Shown in pieces: positions 1 through 9,822 of a stretch of 47,236 bases of DNA (positions are counted from its first letter, which is position 1; each line of letters begins with the position of its first letter). The stretch comes from an uncultured Clostridium sp. Lineage in GTDB: Bacteria; Bacillota; Clostridia; Clostridiales; Clostridiaceae. The position numbers and the translations under genes are program-made. Where the stretch lies: NCBI RefSeq assembly GCF_947036855.1, contig NZ_CAMQRY010000004.1, positions 1 through 47,236 of the forward strand. Direction: 5' to 3'. The notes under the pieces were generated by a model that was given only the letters and a program-made list of their open reading frames with translations, made no database searches and was not told where the DNA came from.

Positions 1-50
1 ATAACCTGCTGATTACAAATCAGCTGCTCTGCCAATTGAGCCATGCCAGC
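1..50 (-). tRNA. tRNA-Thr (anticodon UGU), cut by the window edge
   Basis: Read on the minus strand, the acceptor and D-arm start GCTGGCATGGCTCAATTGGC. They are followed by an anticodon stem GCTGA/TCAGC enclosing the loop TTTGTAA, so the anticodon is TGT and the tRNA reads ACA and related Thr codons. The variable region, T-arm and 3' acceptor strand lie beyond position 1, so only about two thirds of the gene is present. Confidence 0.93.
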
Positions 51-57
51 ATATTTT

Positions 58-89
58 ATTGTCATTAGCGTGTTTCTCTAACCGACAAT
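58..89 (-). other. imperfect hairpin between the tRNA and the unknown gene
   Basis: ATTGTC pairs with GACAAT and an inner GTTAG/CTAAT arm extends the stem around a 9-base loop. There is no T-run on either side, so it is not a convincing intrinsic terminator. It may be a weak terminator of the gene at 196-789 or a tRNA 5' processing structure. I assign no function. Confidence 0.3.
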
Positions 90-195
90 AGTTAGTATAT
101 AACTTCTTAAGCATCATTTCAAATCAGATTTTATCCATATAATCAAATTAAATTTGTATATATCTCATTTTCGCCTTTTTTCTTCCATTTAATTA

Positions 196-789
196 TTAAT
201 TCATTTTTTTTATAACGTTTAAATTTATATATTTATCAAATATATCTCTAGCTACCTTATAATCTTTTATTTCTAACCTTTTAGACAACACTTCATCTAT
301 TTTTGTTATACATTTTATCTCACTATCATTTTTTATACTATCTAATACAAATGCATAATCACTCATTGATAACTTAGAAAAAAGTTTTACTAATTTCATT
401 TTTTCGCTATTTGGCATAATACTTAAAATTTTATTTTTATCAACTTTAAATATTTCTTCCTTTTTAGTTTTATTTATATTTTTTATATCTTTACTCTCAT
501 CAAACTCTTCAACTTTTATAATATCTTCTTTTATATCTTCTTTATTATTATACTCTATATTTTCAATTTTGATATCCTCATTAGTATTATTCTTTTTACT
601 CTCATTACTTTTTTGAGTATCTAAATCTTCAAAAAATTTATTTACATCTGTCTCTAATATCTTATTTTCATTTTTATCATTAGCTGTAAATATATACTCT
701 TCCTCTTCTCTATTATTAGAAATAATCATTTCTACACTTAAAATTAATGTAATAAAAATAAGTAGTATCGATAAGTATTTTTTCTTCAT
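196..789 (-). CDS. hypothetical membrane-anchored, Lys/Glu/Asn-rich protein
   Basis: I do not recognise this 197-residue protein. It opens with a lysine cluster and a hydrophobic segment at about residues 4-24, which looks like an uncleaved signal anchor. A charged, low-complexity stretch rich in E, D, K and N follows, to about residue 120. The C-terminal 70 residues look helical and folded. The topology suggests a protein tethered outside the membrane by its N-terminus. The start is the ATG preceded by GAGGTGAT; a GTG four codons upstream lies inside that ribosome binding site and is unlikely to be used. It diverges from the spore gene yyaC across about 100 bases, which hints at but does not prove a sporulation link. 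There are no cysteines suggesting a lipobox. Confidence 0.7.
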   Translation of the reverse strand: MKKKYLSILLIFITLILSVEMIISNNREEEEYIFTANDKNENKILETDVNKFFEDLDTQKSNESKKNNTNEDIKIENIEYNNKEDIKEDIIKVEEFDESKDIKNINKTKKEEIFKVDKNKILSIMPNSEKMKLVKLFSKLSMSDYAFVLDSIKNDSEIKCITKIDEVLSKRLEIKDYKVARDIFDKYINLNVIKKMN

Positions 790-890
790 ATAATATATCA
801 CCTCGTATTATTAATGATGGTCAATTTTACTAATTTTATACTTATATGATTCTATTTTTTTTCATATATATTTATAAAGGAGGCGAGTTC

Positions 891-1418
891 TTGAATAAAG
901 TTAAAATTTATTACTCAGATCCATTAGCATATTTTAATTTAGCACACTCTTTAAAAGACTATATTGATAATGCTATAATTGTTTGTATAGGTACCGACAA
1001 GTGTATAGGTGACTGTCTTGGCCCTTTAATAGGTACTATTTTAAAAGATAAAAACTTTCCACTTCCTGTATTTGGAGATTTAAAAAACCCTATACATGCA
1101 CTTAATATAAATATAGAAGTTCCAAAAATCCAAAAAAAATTCCAAAACAAGACTATAATAGCAATAGACGCTTGCCTTGGCTCATCATCCGCAATTGGTG
1201 AAATCCACCTTAGACACGATCCATTAAAGCCTGGAAAAGGGGTTGGAAAAGTTCTACCATCAATTGGTGATTTATCAATAATTGGAATCGTTGATGAATC
1301 TAACAAATATGAAGCATTCTCTAATAAATCAATTAGATTAAGTTTAATAATGGATATGGCTAATACTATTAGCAACTCATTACTTACTGCATATTCATTA
1401 AATAATATTATAAAATAA
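891..1418 (+). CDS. yyaC: YyaC family spore protein (GPR-like fold)
   Basis: The protein is 175 residues and matches the YyaC family, sporulation proteins related in fold to the germination protease GPR. Recognisable stretches are the early IVCIGTDKCIGDCLGPLIG block, the central IIAIDACLGSS block and GVGKVLPSIGDLSI. The family is made during sporulation, but its exact reaction is not established, so calling it a protease rests on fold only. The start is TTG at 891, seven bases after a strong AAAGGAGG; an upstream in-frame ATG at 846 has no ribosome binding site and would add a hydrophobic run foreign to the family. It is monocistronic and converges on mbl through a shared terminator. Confidence 0.88.
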   Translation: MNKVKIYYSDPLAYFNLAHSLKDYIDNAIIVCIGTDKCIGDCLGPLIGTILKDKNFPLPVFGDLKNPIHALNINIEVPKIQKKFQNKTIIAIDACLGSSSAIGEIHLRHDPLKPGKGVGKVLPSIGDLSIIGIVDESNKYEAFSNKSIRLSLIMDMANTISNSLLTAYSLNNIIK

Positions 1419-1460
1419 GAAAAACACTAGCTTTAAACTAGTGTTTTTCTTATTTTATAA
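1408..1460. terminator. bidirectional terminator shared by yyaC and mbl
   Basis: A perfect 23-base-pair inverted repeat (1408-1430 with 1438-1460) surrounds the 7-base loop CTTTAAA. The lower stem is A/T and supplies T-runs in both directions; the upper stem contains ACACTAG/CTAGTGT. It includes the stop codons of both yyaC and mbl. Confidence 0.85.
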
Positions 1461-2484
1461 GTTTAACTTCTTCTTCTTCCATACTTACATTCATTTTTGA
1501 ATATACTTCTAATATTTGTCCAACTCCATTAGCTACACAACTAATAGCACCTTCTGCAACTCTGACTGATACTCCTGTCATATCCTCTAAATATTTATCT
1601 AAACCATATAAAAGTGCTCCTCCACCAGTCATTAATATCCCAGCTTCCATTATATCTGCTGCAAGCTCTGGTGGTGTTCTTTCTAACACTGAGTGTAAAT
1701 TATCAGCTATTGCTTTTACAGAGTCAGCCACAGCTTCTCTTACTTGTTCTGATGAAATTATAACTTCATCAGGTAGTCCAGTAACTAAATTCCTACCTTT
1801 TATAGCTAATTTTTCAGCTCTTAGTCCTTCTACTGCAGACCCAACTTTTATTTTTAGTTCTTCTGCTGTTCTTTCACCAATCATTAGCTTATAATAAGTT
1901 CTAACATATCTTATTATAGCTTCATCAAAAGTATCTCCAGCAACTTTTAAAGATGATCTAACAACTATTCCACCAAGTGAAATTACTGCTATATCACATG
2001 TACCACCACCAATATCCACAACCATTCTTCCATTTGGTTCTGAAATATCTATTCCAGCTCCAACTGCTGCCGCAAGTGGTTCTTCTACAAGATACACACT
2101 TCTAGCCCCTGAATTTCTTGCTGCATCCATTACTGCTCTTTTTTCAACCTCTGTTGCTTGTGATGGTATACATATCATTACTCTTGGTGCTCCAAGTCTT
2201 GTTTTACCTGTACACCTTTTTATAAAATATTGAAGCATTTTTTCTGTTACATCATAATCTGATATTACACCATTTCTAAGTGGTCTAATTGCTACTATAT
2301 TTCCTGGTGTTCTTCCTATCATTTGTCTTGCTTCTTCACCAACAGCTAAAACTTGATTTCTATTTTTATCAATTGCTACTACAGATGGTTCTTGAACTAC
2401 TATACCTTTACCTTTTACATGAACAAGCACAGTTGCCGTACCTAAATCTATCCCCATATCCGATCCATTATTAAAAAACCACAT
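1450..2484 (-). CDS. mbl: MreB-like actin, Mbl type
   Basis: This 344-residue bacterial actin guides the elongasome that builds the lateral cell wall. Visible motifs are the N-terminal phosphate-1 loop MGIDLGTATVLVHVKGKG, the phosphate-2 region VVDIGGGTCDIAVISLGG, and a C-terminal adenosine-binding segment GILMTGGGALLYGLDKYL. The length is normal for MreB/Mbl. I call Mbl rather than MreB because spoIIID lies directly upstream, as in Bacillus subtilis, and no mreC/mreD/minCD genes are nearby. The ATG at 2484 is chosen because GGGGAG lies 8 bases upstream; the GTG three codons earlier overlaps that site. Confidence 0.92.
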   Translation of the reverse strand: MWFFNNGSDMGIDLGTATVLVHVKGKGIVVQEPSVVAIDKNRNQVLAVGEEARQMIGRTPGNIVAIRPLRNGVISDYDVTEKMLQYFIKRCTGKTRLGAPRVMICIPSQATEVEKRAVMDAARNSGARSVYLVEEPLAAAVGAGIDISEPNGRMVVDIGGGTCDIAVISLGGIVVRSSLKVAGDTFDEAIIRYVRTYYKLMIGERTAEELKIKVGSAVEGLRAEKLAIKGRNLVTGLPDEVIISSEQVREAVADSVKAIADNLHSVLERTPPELAADIMEAGILMTGGGALLYGLDKYLEDMTGVSVRVAEGAISCVANGVGQILEVYSKMNVSMEEEEVKLIK

Positions 2485-2566
2485 ATTTTGCACTCCCCAT
2501 TCCTTTTCATATTCCTATCTTTTTCTATCTTATTTTACATTTTTTCTCATTATACCCATTATATAC

Positions 2567-2830
2567 TTATAATAGTCTACCATCAACTACTTTATATTTT
2601 AATTTTGTGGCATTACCACCTCTTATATGCCGCTCTGATTTATTTATATCTAAAATAAACTTAGCTTCATCTGCAATCGTTACATTTATTTTCGGTAATC
2701 TCTCAGTCATATCTTTATGTATTGTACTTTTACTCACGCCAAAAATTTTAGCTGTTCTTCTTATTGTAGATTTAGAATCTATTATATATTTTGCCACTTC
2801 TAAAACTCTCTCTTCAATATAATCTTTCAT
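2567..2830 (-). CDS. spoIIID: sporulation transcription factor SpoIIID
   Basis: This is the 87-residue mother-cell DNA-binding protein that switches sigma-E-regulated genes on or off and helps set up sigma-K expression. The N-terminal EERVLEVAKYIIDSKSTIRR and the helix-turn-helix segment AKIFGVSKSTIHKDMTERLP (residues about 27-46) are characteristic. The C-terminal basic tail, including HIRGGNATKLKYK, makes secondary DNA contacts in the family. A clear AGGAGG precedes the ATG. It lies between spoIIQ and mbl on one strand, as in other spore formers, and is probably partly separated from spoIIQ by the hairpin at 2861-2888. Confidence 0.96.
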   Translation of the reverse strand: MKDYIEERVLEVAKYIIDSKSTIRRTAKIFGVSKSTIHKDMTERLPKINVTIADEAKFILDINKSERHIRGGNATKLKYKVVDGRLL

Positions 2831-2860
2831 AAATACATCCTCCTAAAATAGTTAATTATT

Positions 2861-2888
2861 AGCCAGCCTATTTTAAAATAGACTGGCT
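2861..2888 (-). terminator. hairpin between spoIIQ and spoIIID
   Basis: AGCCAGCCTATTTTAAAATAGACTGGCT folds into a long stem with one mismatch. In the minus direction it is followed only by AATAATTAAC, a poor T-tract. It may therefore be a weak terminator or an RNA-stability element at the end of spoIIQ. Confidence 0.5.
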
Positions 2889-2893
2889 TTTAA

Positions 2894-3616
2894 TTATTTT
2901 TTAATTTTCAAATTTTTAAATACATCTAAAGGATTAATAGCTTCTCTTTCCTTTTCAACATGTAATAATAAATACTCTTTTGATACTCTATCTGTTGGAT
3001 TACCTTTTATTGATGCTCCAACTTTTCCAACTACTGTTCCTTGAGTAATTTTATCCCCTTGTTTAACATTCAACTTTGAATCTAAGTTTCCATACATAAC
3101 TACTATTCCATTTGCTTGTTTTATAGTTACATAGTTACCTTCTCTTGAATCTCCACTTTGAGCTTGTAAAACTTCTCCATCAGCAATTGATACTACATCC
3201 GTACCTTTTATAGCTTCAATATCAATACCTTTATAAACATTTGCTGACTTTCCATCTTTTTCAATTCTTGGTGTTATATTAAACTCTCTTGTTACTAGAC
3301 CATCTTTTACTGGATCTATAAACTCTGAGCTTGGTTTAGCATTTGTTTGAACTTCTGTCTCTTCCTTTATTGATGTTTTTTCATCTTTAGCCTTCTCTTG
3401 TTTTTCTATTTCTTCATCTTTAACAAGTTCAGCACCTTCGATTTGTTTACCTGTTTCTTCCTCACCCTTCTCTACATTTGTAGCAACAGGCTTCTTTGCT
3501 GTTTCCTCACCTTTATTGCTTCCTGTCGCTAATGCAACAGCACCCAATACTACTAAGCAAACACTTAAAATTACATAAAAACTATTTCTTTTTAAAAACT
3601 CCATTATTTTTTCCAT
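2894..3616 (-). CDS. spoIIQ: SpoIIQ-like engulfment protein with degenerate LytM (M23) domain
   Basis: The 240-residue protein has one transmembrane segment (about residues 12-30), a charged linker rich in K and E (35-95) and a LytM/M23 domain (about 100-232). SpoIIQ is the forespore half of the SpoIIQ-SpoIIIAH channel and anchors engulfment and mother-cell proteins. The zinc site is incomplete. The first His of the HxxxD motif is Tyr128 (YKGID), Asp132 is kept, and the final HxH reads LLH with only His219 left. Endopeptidase activity is therefore doubtful and a structural role more likely. GGAGGTG precedes the ATG. Location beside spoIID supports the SpoIIQ call over a generic M23 peptidase. 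Confidence 0.85.
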   Translation of the reverse strand: MEKIMEFLKRNSFYVILSVCLVVLGAVALATGSNKGEETAKKPVATNVEKGEEETGKQIEGAELVKDEEIEKQEKAKDEKTSIKEETEVQTNAKPSSEFIDPVKDGLVTREFNITPRIEKDGKSANVYKGIDIEAIKGTDVVSIADGEVLQAQSGDSREGNYVTIKQANGIVVMYGNLDSKLNVKQGDKITQGTVVGKVGASIKGNPTDRVSKEYLLLHVEKEREAINPLDVFKNLKIKK

Positions 3617-3719
3617 GTCAACACCTCCGTTTAATAGTCTGTCCTATAAATCTATAATTAATACACATACTTTTAAGTTTTTTATACTTTTATTTCGTCA
3701 TTTTTTTTCAAATAAAAGC

Positions 3720-3766
3720 AAAAAAAGACTGCAATCTATTTTTTTCAAATAAATTACAGTCTTTTT
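3720..3766 (-). terminator. intrinsic terminator of spoIID
   Basis: Read on the minus strand, AAAAAGACTG, an A/T arm and CAGTCTTTTTTT form a stem-loop with two mismatches, ending in a run of seven T. It abuts the spoIID stop codon. Confidence 0.8.
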
Positions 3767-4885
3767 CTACTCAACCCTTGTATTTTTTATATTTGTTATT
3801 TCTACTCCCGTATAATAATGTTTAATAATTTCTTCAAAGTCATTTCCCTCTTTTGCCATAGAATTAGCTCCCCACTGACTCATTCCTACACCATGACCAT
3901 ATCCCTTACAATTTATTTTTACACCATCACCAAAATCTATTGTAAAATTTGCAGATCTAATATTAAACATCATTCTAAAATCAGTACCTTTTATAGAAAC
4001 ATCACCAAGTCTTATTTGCTCAACACTTCCCCCATCAGTTCTACTTAGTATCTTAACTAAACTTTTCAAATTACTCTCTTGTAAATTTGCTTTAGGATAT
4101 TTATTATTTACTATTTGTACAAACTCGCTATTACTATATTCTGTTGTAACGTTAAAATTCGGTAAATCTTCATCCCAAACACTTACAACTGATTTTAAAT
4201 ATTTAGCATCTGTTTTAAAAACATCACTACCATTTTCAGTCTTACCAGAACTCATTGAAAAATATTGTGGATATCTAACTAGTAACCCCTCATATGTTAA
4301 TACTTCATTCTTTGTTTTATTTACCGCAGATTCAACTTTTTCCCTAAACTTATCTGATTTGCTTCCCATAGTACTTATTCTTTCTTCCATTGGTTTATAT
4401 ACTTGGCAATGTACCGTATCACAAATTACTCCACCATGCTCTTTTGCTGTGCTACATGGTGTAATCATTTTACTAAGCACAAAAGTTCTTGCAAGTATCC
4501 CCTGAGCCTTCATAGCTTCCACTTCAAATGAAAGTGGCAATTCTGTACTCACAACACCCTTCACATAATCTTCTAAATTAACTTCTTTTATAACTTTATC
4601 ACTCGTATAAACTTTAACAATAGATGTATCTATATCAATTAACTTACCTTTTCCTAAAGAAAATTTATTTATCGCATTGTTTTTTTCAGTTTGATTTATT
4701 TTTTCATAACTTCCATTACTCATACTTCCAAAAACTATCGGGATTAAAAATATTAAAATTAATACTATAGCAATAGTTATTAAATGCTTAAACTTAGATA
4801 TATTGATATTTTTTATAGTTTTTATAGATAGATTTATAAAATTTCTTAATATGATTTTTATTTTGCTTAAATTTATTTTTTTCAT
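3767..4885 (-). CDS. spoIID: SpoIID lytic transglycosylase
   Basis: SpoIID is the mother-cell membrane enzyme that cuts glycan strands after SpoIIP removes stem peptides, driving engulfment of the forespore. The protein is 372 residues. It has a basic amphipathic N-terminus, a membrane segment at about 35-53 and an extracellular catalytic domain. The catalytic glutamate is expected at Glu115 in VVSTELPLSFEVEAMKAQ. The conserved Cys/His cluster ICDTVHCQVY is at about 154-163. The C-terminal block GYGHGVGMSQWGANSMA is diagnostic. The N-terminus is somewhat longer than in Bacillus. AGAGGGA precedes the ATG. It is terminated downstream and separated from murA by that gene's terminator, so it probably has its own sigma-E promoter in 4886-4960. 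Confidence 0.95.
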   Translation of the reverse strand: MKKINLSKIKIILRNFINLSIKTIKNINISKFKHLITIAIVLILIFLIPIVFGSMSNGSYEKINQTEKNNAINKFSLGKGKLIDIDTSIVKVYTSDKVIKEVNLEDYVKGVVSTELPLSFEVEAMKAQGILARTFVLSKMITPCSTAKEHGGVICDTVHCQVYKPMEERISTMGSKSDKFREKVESAVNKTKNEVLTYEGLLVRYPQYFSMSSGKTENGSDVFKTDAKYLKSVVSVWDEDLPNFNVTTEYSNSEFVQIVNNKYPKANLQESNLKSLVKILSRTDGGSVEQIRLGDVSIKGTDFRMMFNIRSANFTIDFGDGVKINCKGYGHGVGMSQWGANSMAKEGNDFEEIIKHYYTGVEITNIKNTRVE

Positions 4886-4960
4886 AATAATTTCCCTCTT
4901 ACACTTTAGATATATTCTCTACATATATATGTATCGTCTATTATCATATATTACATAATA

Positions 4961-4992
4961 TAAAAATAAGTGAGTAAAAATTTACTCACTTA
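4961..4992 (-). terminator. intrinsic terminator of murA
   Basis: A perfect 12-bp stem TAAGTGAGTAAA/TTTACTCACTTA (4967-4978 with 4981-4992) is followed on the minus strand by TTTTTA. Confidence 0.88.
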
Positions 4993-4995
4993 ACG

Positions 4996-6261
4996 CTACA
5001 TATTAATTCTTTTTATATCTGCTCCTAAGAGTCTAAATTTCTCTTCAATAGTTACATAGCCTCTATCTATATGATGAATATCTTCTATAATAGTTTCACC
5101 ATCGGCTATAAGTCCTGCAATAATAAGTGCTGCTCCCGACCTTAAATCACAAGCCTTTACTGTTGTTCCAAACAATCTTTCAGTGCCTTCTATTATTGCT
5201 GTAGTGCCTTTTATTTTAATATTCGCACCCATTTTTCTAAGTTCTGCAACATTCATAAATCTATTTTCAAAAATATTTTCTTCAATTATACTAGTTCCAA
5301 TTCCTATACTTAACAATGTCATCATCTGTGATTGCATATCTGTTGGATATCCTGGGTGTGGTAATGTTTTAATATCAGTATTTCCAATTATGCTTCCACC
5401 ATTAACTATTGCTATATCACCACCAGCCTCAATTTCTATACTACAACCTATTTCTCTTAATTTTTCTATAACTGGTTTTAAATGTTCTTCATTAACTCCA
5501 TTAAGCCTAATCTGTGACTTAGTAATTGCAGCCGCTACCATAAATGTCCCTGCTTCAATCCTATCATATATAGGTTTGTAGCTTACTCCACTTAAACTTT
5601 CTACTCCATCAATTATAATACTTGAATTAACATTAAACTGAACTCTTGCTCCCATAGCATTAAGAAAATTTGCTAAATCCTCAATCTCTGGTTCTAATGC
5701 TGGATTGCCTATAATTGTTCTACCTTTAGTAAGTGATGCAAGCATCATTATATTTTCAGTTGCACCAACTGATGGAAAATCTAAATATATATTTCCACCA
5801 TGTAAATTTTCTCCTGTAATTTCGATAAATCCATAACTTTGTGTTACTTTTGCACCAAGTGCTTCAAAACCTTTTAAGTGCAAATCTATTGGTCTACTAC
5901 CTATTTGGCAACCTCCTGGACATGCTAATGTAAATTTTTTATACTTCGCAATCATAGGTCCCATAATTAAAAATGACCCTCTAAGCATTTGCACTAAATC
6001 ACAATCAGCTGTATATTTTTTTATACCATTACTGCATATATTCAAACTACCATCTTGTTTATCAAAATCAACCTCGCACCCTACATCTAATAGTATTTCA
6101 CTAAGTATACGTACATCTTCAAGCATAGGACATTCTTCTATTTTAATAATATCATCTGAAAGAATTGTAGCTGCCATTATTGGTAAAACTGCATTTTTAG
6201 CTACACTTATATCAACTTCACCACTTAATAAATTTCCACCTTTAATTACTATCTTTTTCAT
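4996..6261 (-). CDS. murA: UDP-N-acetylglucosamine 1-carboxyvinyltransferase MurA
   Basis: MurA transfers enolpyruvate from PEP to UDP-GlcNAc, the first committed step of peptidoglycan synthesis, in the cytoplasm. The 421-residue length is standard. Lys22 lies in the N-terminal SVAKNAVLPIMAA block, and the PEP-reactive cysteine is Cys118 in PGGCQIGSRPIDLHLKG. Because this Cys is present, the enzyme should be fosfomycin-sensitive; that is an inference. GGAGG lies six bases before the ATG. It follows ywmB by 21 bases in a two-gene unit, the same order as murAA in Bacillus subtilis. Firmicutes often carry a second copy elsewhere, so this is the murAA-type paralogue. Confidence 0.97.
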   Translation of the reverse strand: MKKIVIKGGNLLSGEVDISVAKNAVLPIMAATILSDDIIKIEECPMLEDVRILSEILLDVGCEVDFDKQDGSLNICSNGIKKYTADCDLVQMLRGSFLIMGPMIAKYKKFTLACPGGCQIGSRPIDLHLKGFEALGAKVTQSYGFIEITGENLHGGNIYLDFPSVGATENIMMLASLTKGRTIIGNPALEPEIEDLANFLNAMGARVQFNVNSSIIIDGVESLSGVSYKPIYDRIEAGTFMVAAAITKSQIRLNGVNEEHLKPVIEKLREIGCSIEIEAGGDIAIVNGGSIIGNTDIKTLPHPGYPTDMQSQMMTLLSIGIGTSIIEENIFENRFMNVAELRKMGANIKIKGTTAIIEGTERLFGTTVKACDLRSGAALIIAGLIADGETIIEDIHHIDRGYVTIEEKFRLLGADIKRINM

Positions 6262-6282
6262 ATAAGTCCTCCATTATTCTTC

Positions 6283-6885
6283 CTAATACGAAATGAATAT
6301 TACAGGGCTTCCAACAATTATATAATTGTCGTCCTTTCCATAATTTTTAATTGCATAATTTAACTGTTCATTATTTTTCAAAGTTATAACTCCAGTATAT
6401 CCATTATCTATTTCTAAATTTTCAATACTTTTAACATTATAATTCCCTTCTAAATTAATGCTTTTTAAATTATGGTTATCATTTACTTTACCTTTAATAT
6501 AGGTAAAAATATCTAGGTTTTTTTTATCTTTAAATTTATCTTTAAATATTTTTTCTAATTCCTCTATATCTGTTTTATTATCTTTAAGTATTATTTCTAA
6601 TTCAACAAATGAATCTATATATTTTAATTCAATCAAAAACTTTTCATCATTATGCTTATATGCTATATTTTTTCCATATATTTTTAATTCACCAGTTATA
6701 CCTAAGAACTCTTTTAACTCTTGTGGTGAAATATCATCCTTATATTGTACTTTTATCCCTTGCTCTATGATATTGTGTTCTGTTCTAACACTATCATAAT
6801 ATTCTATTTTACTATAACTAGCTCCTGAACCTAAAAAAATTCCTACAAATACATATAACATAATAAATGAAACCATTTTTTTCAT
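6283..6885 (-). CDS. ywmB: YwmB family secreted protein (TATA-box-binding-like fold)
   Basis: The 200-residue protein has an N-terminal signal peptide or anchor (residues about 3-22) and an exported domain. The YwmB family is described as having a TATA-box-binding-like fold, but its function is unknown. Nothing suggests DNA binding in an exported protein. GAGAGGTGA lies upstream of the ATG. The assignment rests mainly on position: it is the short exported gene between atpC and murA, as in Bacillus subtilis, and has the right size and topology. It starts a transcript with murA, with the promoter presumably in 6886-7023. Confidence 0.75.
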   Translation of the reverse strand: MKKMVSFIMLYVFVGIFLGSGASYSKIEYYDSVRTEHNIIEQGIKVQYKDDISPQELKEFLGITGELKIYGKNIAYKHNDEKFLIELKYIDSFVELEIILKDNKTDIEELEKIFKDKFKDKKNLDIFTYIKGKVNDNHNLKSINLEGNYNVKSIENLEIDNGYTGVITLKNNEQLNYAIKNYGKDDNYIIVGSPVIFISY

Positions 6886-7023
6886 AAACTCACCTCTCTA
6901 TCAGGTAAGTATATCCATTTTTCTGTAAAATAATCATTTTCTTTTTATATTATAAAGATATTCTAAAGTCCTTATATTTGTGAATATTATGTGCAAATGA
7001 CATTTAGTATTTTACTATATCAA

Positions 7024-7062
7024 AACAAAAAAGTAGTAGGTACAATACTGTACCTACTACTT
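7024..7062 (-). terminator. terminator of the ATP synthase operon
   Basis: A perfect 14-bp stem AAGTAGTAGGTACA/TGTACCTACTACTT (7031-7044 with 7049-7062) with a four-base loop is followed on the minus strand by TTTTGTTTTG. It lies right after atpC. Confidence 0.9.
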
Positions 7063-7063
7063 C

Positions 7064-7462
7064 TTATTTTGATAATTCTATTCTTGCTTTAGCTCTATCT
7101 AAAGCATTTTTAGCTCTATCTTTTTCTATTTTATAATCTTTTGAATTAACTCTTTGCTCTGCACGAACTTTTGATTCTTCTGCTTTTTCTAAGTTAATGC
7201 TTTCTTTAGCTTCTATTGTATTAACACAGATGACAACACTGTCACCTTTAGTTTCAATAATTCCTTCTGAAATAGCATATTGCTTTGAAGTTCCATTTTC
7301 ATCAACCAATGTAAGTATACATGGTCTTAATGAAGCTACAAAAGGCTCAAAATCTGCAAGCATTTGGAATTGTCCAAAAGATGTTTTAGCTTTTATTGAT
7401 CTAACATCACCTTCGAAGAACATTTCTTCTGGTGTTGATATTAGTAGGTTAAATACCTTCAT
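7064..7462 (-). CDS. atpC: ATP synthase epsilon subunit
   Basis: Epsilon is part of the F1 central stalk. It couples gamma to the c-ring and can inhibit ATP hydrolysis. The 132-residue length is normal. Residues 1-85 form the beta-sandwich (VFNLLISTPEEMFFEGDV at the start, GQFQMLADFEPFVASL next). Residues about 90-132 form the two-helix C-terminal domain rich in Ala, Lys and Glu. The beta-sandwich here has GQFQMLADFEPFV where many homologues have GxxGILPxHxP, a mild divergence. AGGAGGT precedes the ATG. It is the last gene of the operon, 13 bases after atpD. Confidence 0.96.
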   Translation of the reverse strand: MKVFNLLISTPEEMFFEGDVRSIKAKTSFGQFQMLADFEPFVASLRPCILTLVDENGTSKQYAISEGIIETKGDSVVICVNTIEAKESINLEKAEESKVRAEQRVNSKDYKIEKDRAKNALDRAKARIELSK

Positions 7463-7475
7463 AACTAACCTCCTA

Positions 7476-8870
<1,395 letters not shown>

Positions 8871-8891
8871 CTAAACTACCTCCTTTGCCTC

Positions 8892-9797
8892 TTATTTTTT
8901 TATTTCTTCTTTTTTCTTCTTCTTCTTTTTACTTGCTTCTAATCCACCGATAATTTCAGCAATTTCCTGTGTAATAGCACCCTGTCTTAATCTATTGTAC
9001 TTAGCTTCAAGTTCAATAGCCATTTTCCCTGCATTTTTTGTTGCATTGTCCATCGCCATCATTCTTGCACTATGTTCACTAGTTTTTGAATGATATACAG
9101 CATTTATAAGTTGTGCTTCAATTTGTCTCATTATGTAATCAGAAACTACTTCTTCTGAATATGGTTCCATATCATAATCTAGTTCTTCTATCACTTCATT
9201 AGTCTCACCTAAAGCAAATGGTAATATCTTTTCTTCAACTACATTTTGCTTACCGGCACTAATAAACTTTGTATAAACTAAACTAATTTCTCCATAACCT
9301 TTGTGTAAGAATAAATCAACTAAGTCTGAAGCCATTACTCTTGCTTCTTTTATAGTAATTCTATCATTAGGGTCTTTATATTCTTTCACCTTAGTGAATC
9401 CATGCTTATTAGCATAATATCTCGCTCTTTTACCTGATAATATAACAGAAATTTCTTTCATTTCCTGATTGTTATTATTTGCTTTATGTGCTAAATATGA
9501 TAATCCATTACCATTAAAACCACCACATAAACCTGTATCTGAAGCAAGAACTACGTATAATTTTTTATCTTCTAAATTATCCATTGCTAATATATTTTTC
9601 TCTGGATTGTCTGAGATCATAAATATTTTATTTCCCATATGTTTTAAATTACTAAAGTAAACTTCATTTTGCTTAAGCTTAACTCTTGCTTTTTTCATCT
9701 TTGAAGCAGAAATAAGCGACATAGCCTTAGTTGTTTTCTTAGTTGTTTTAACACTCTTAACTCTATTTTTTAAAGCTAATAATCCACCTGCTGGCAT
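8892..9797 (-). CDS. atpG: ATP synthase gamma subunit
   Basis: Gamma is the rotating shaft of F1. The protein is 301 residues, slightly long. The N-terminal helix LLALKNRVKSVKTTKKTTKAMSLISASKMKKA and C-terminal helix RMMAMDNATKNAGKMAIELE are the hallmark coiled-coil halves, with the Rossmann-like domain (LYVVLASDTGLCGGFN) between. Odd points are a short MPAGGL extension before the usual start and a lysine run (seven in a row) in an added C-terminal tail. AGGAGGTG lies seven bases upstream of the chosen ATG, which supports the extended start. Confidence 0.97.
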   Translation of the reverse strand: MPAGGLLALKNRVKSVKTTKKTTKAMSLISASKMKKARVKLKQNEVYFSNLKHMGNKIFMISDNPEKNILAMDNLEDKKLYVVLASDTGLCGGFNGNGLSYLAHKANNNNQEMKEISVILSGKRARYYANKHGFTKVKEYKDPNDRITIKEARVMASDLVDLFLHKGYGEISLVYTKFISAGKQNVVEEKILPFALGETNEVIEELDYDMEPYSEEVVSDYIMRQIEAQLINAVYHSKTSEHSARMMAMDNATKNAGKMAIELEAKYNRLRQGAITQEIAEIIGGLEASKKKKKKKEEIKK

Positions 9798-9822
9798 ACT
9801 ACACCTCCTATCTTAAAAGATG

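Noticed and set aside
959-1375. 138-codon minus-strand open frame inside yyaC
   Set aside because: It is antisense to a clearly conserved gene and resembles no known protein.
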